NCBI GenBank assembly: GCA_964016985.1
Contig: OZ024825.1
Span: 3,345,501-3,409,500 of the forward strand
DNA from: Anodontia alba
Lineage: Eukaryota > Mollusca > Bivalvia > Lucinida > Lucinidae
DNA length: 64,000 nucleotides
Direction of reading: 5' to 3'
Shown here: positions 62,445-64,000 of the stretch, one piece after another
Position numbering within the stretch: position 1 is the stretch's first letter
Layout of the letters: each line of letters begins with the position of its first letter
Notes under the pieces: model-generated
Told to the model about the DNA's origin: nothing
The model's database searches: none
Seen by the model: only the letters and a program-made list of their open reading frames with translations
Position numbers and translations under genes: made by a program

Positions 62445-62968
62445 CTGGAGAAAGACTATTGGTAGAACTTGGAGACACTTGAGAGAGTTGAGCCTCTCGT
62501 CGATGAGGTAAAGGCTTTTTTAGGTGTTGAGCAGTGCTATCCTGCAATAAATTACATTTTTGTACTATCCCATCTTAACAGAACAGTAGCAAACATCATA
62601 AAAAGTGTACATGAGATAGCTGTTACAGACAATATAGTTTTGTCATTCTCATAAGAATATACATTTGCATTCTTGTAATTCTTAAACATTTCTTAAATGA
62701 TGGTTTTGTCGAATTCACAAACGAAAGGGACAAAATATTCATCCTTAGAACTTGACAAACAGCTCTGAAATGAATACAATGCAAATCCAGATCAGACGCT
62801 ATAAAACGGGGCGTGTGATAATATTTTACACAGTTTGCCATTCAATCAGTAGCATTTTAGACACGTTTTACGACAAGTATGGGAAGGCGTTAAGGTAGTC
62901 CCATATTCAGGATTAATACCGTGCTACAGATCAATAGAAGGGAAAGTATGCGGTATGTAGGTTATTTG

Positions 62969-63787
62969 AAAAAAAAGGTAAAAGGAAAAGTCCAGGGAGT
63001 GCCACAATCACAAACCGCAGCCCTTCCCAGACACTAAGAGGAAGAGGAAACCGACAAATCCAAACAAGCACAAATCGAACAAACGTACGAAAAGCACTAA
63101 GATTAGCTCTCTCTTCTCCAAGCGAGGTAATCGCAATGCTAAAACGACTGAAAAACACAAGAACAAATTGACACAAGATAAGACATAGAACAAATCGCCT
63201 CGTAGAATAAACCACAAAGCAACAAAGAGTAAGACCAACACCGAGACAACCGCCTTAGAACGGTCAGTAGAGTAAACCACCGGAGGCTTTAAAGCACTTT
63301 TACAGCTAGCCACCCTGGGTCCCGGTGCTACTCCCAATACAGGAATACATAAAAATTCGGTTCGCATAAAGGCTCCCAACTCAGTCAATGCATCAAAGCG
63401 AAAACATAGAAATCAAATTAATCACTATAATAAACAAAGACGAGCACTCATGGTTAATTCTACTCTATGCCAGAGAAAATGAAAACCAATAGTTGAACCA
63501 AGGCGGGCCAATCCAAAGACATATCGTCAAGCCCCAACCCACTGCTTAAAGTTTTACGAAGAGCCCGTCATTGAGTCTGAGGACCGAACCGCCGTCATGC
63601 AATTGAATAGTGACGTATAGCCATCAACAATGATTGGGTTGATAACTAGGCATGCAGTCTGCCGCATAATATCCAGGCTATAGTCAATTCTTTTATAACG
63701 GTTATTAAGTTTTCTGTATTGCTCCAAAAAGTTAGATTTACCGACAATTTTTCTAAATCTGTACACTAAGTCACCGTAAAATTCTGG
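62969..63787 (-). mobile_element. Penelope-like copy (tail plus ORF C-terminus)
   Basis: Complete tail with an intact 126-codon downstream frame (63008-63388), then ORF C-terminal codons to ATTCTGG at 63787, the truncation point. Confidence 0.85.
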
Positions 63788-63799
63788 AAAGCAACTAAA

Positions 63800-63928
63800 G
63801 AAAGGTAAGAGAAAAGTCCAGGAAGTGCCACAATCACAAACCGCAGCCATTCCCAGACACCAAGAGGAACAGGAAACAGACAAAACCAAACAAGCGCAAA
63901 TCGAACAAACGTATGAAAAACACTAAGG
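63800..63928 (-). mobile_element. Penelope-like 3' terminal fragment, head-to-tail with previous copy
   Basis: AAAGGTAAGAGAAAAGTCCA to AACACTAAGGTT, same orientation, 12 bp upstream of the truncation point of the preceding copy. Confidence 0.8.
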
Positions 63929-64000
63929 TTAAAAACGCCGTTTCAATGGACTGGTTTCAGGCTGCTGATAAGCATAATGAGTTACTTTTTACTTCAGTAG

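Noticed and set aside
61320..61350. CATCTGCTTGGCAGATGATTCACATGG as a second hammerhead-like core
   Set aside because: The GATGA stretch is the centre of a TTAA MITE palindrome, with no GAAA strand or stem I.
1..64000. CRISPR array, bacterial operons, riboswitches
   Set aside because: Spliced exons and animal transposons show a eukaryotic genome; the tandem arrays lack the short-repeat/spacer pattern.

Overview
The window looks like intronic and exonic DNA of a lophotrochozoan animal, most likely a bivalve mollusc. Its repeats are of the kind seen in bivalve genomes: short tandem cores closed by (ACGG)n tracts and terminal hairpins, many foldback MITEs, and Penelope-like retroelements. The species assignment is inference; no species-diagnostic gene is present.

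One host gene runs through the whole window on the minus strand, from about 62.4 kb down to 1.0 kb. I could assemble 15 internal exons. Every junction has GT..AG signals and every codon phase is compatible, giving about 578 uninterrupted codons. The product is a presynaptic active-zone scaffold of the RIM / Piccolo / Fife group: a PDZ domain (exons at 58.7, 56.2, 52.3 kb), a basic linker, a C2A domain (42.3, 40.1, 38.4 kb), then a Ser/Pro-rich linker. Both gene ends lie outside the window. The intron between the 35.7 kb and 11.1 kb exons is about 24.6 kb and holds most of the mobile DNA.

The rest is repeats. A Penelope-like reverse transcriptase (RT) family is present in about 20 pieces on both strands, nearly all 5'-truncated and sharing one roughly 900 bp 3' tail. 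The longest piece is at 20.9-23.7 kb and the most rearranged is a mosaic at 15.8-18.6 kb. There are also a mariner transposase relic (24.8-25.9 kb), a pogo/Tigger-like TIR element (1.1-2.1 kb), three or four pearl/Helitron-like non-autonomous elements with tandem cores (11.9-19.1, 12.5-14.4, 29.9-30.7, 44.0-45.5 kb), and several foldback or TIR MITE families. Nested insertions with empty-site paralogues in the same window give relative ages.

The most unusual signal is a dispersed repeat whose copies (8.1, 26.8, 27.2, 37.8 kb and a half copy at 57.3 kb) together fit a type I hammerhead ribozyme with a palindromic stem III. No single copy keeps every core base, but one keeps both conserved core strands. 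Other points of interest are the roughly 40 bp duplication at the 3' terminus of four independent Penelope copies, transposon ends lying within 20 bp of three splice donors, and a 145 bp tandem repeat carrying YY1-like palindromes.
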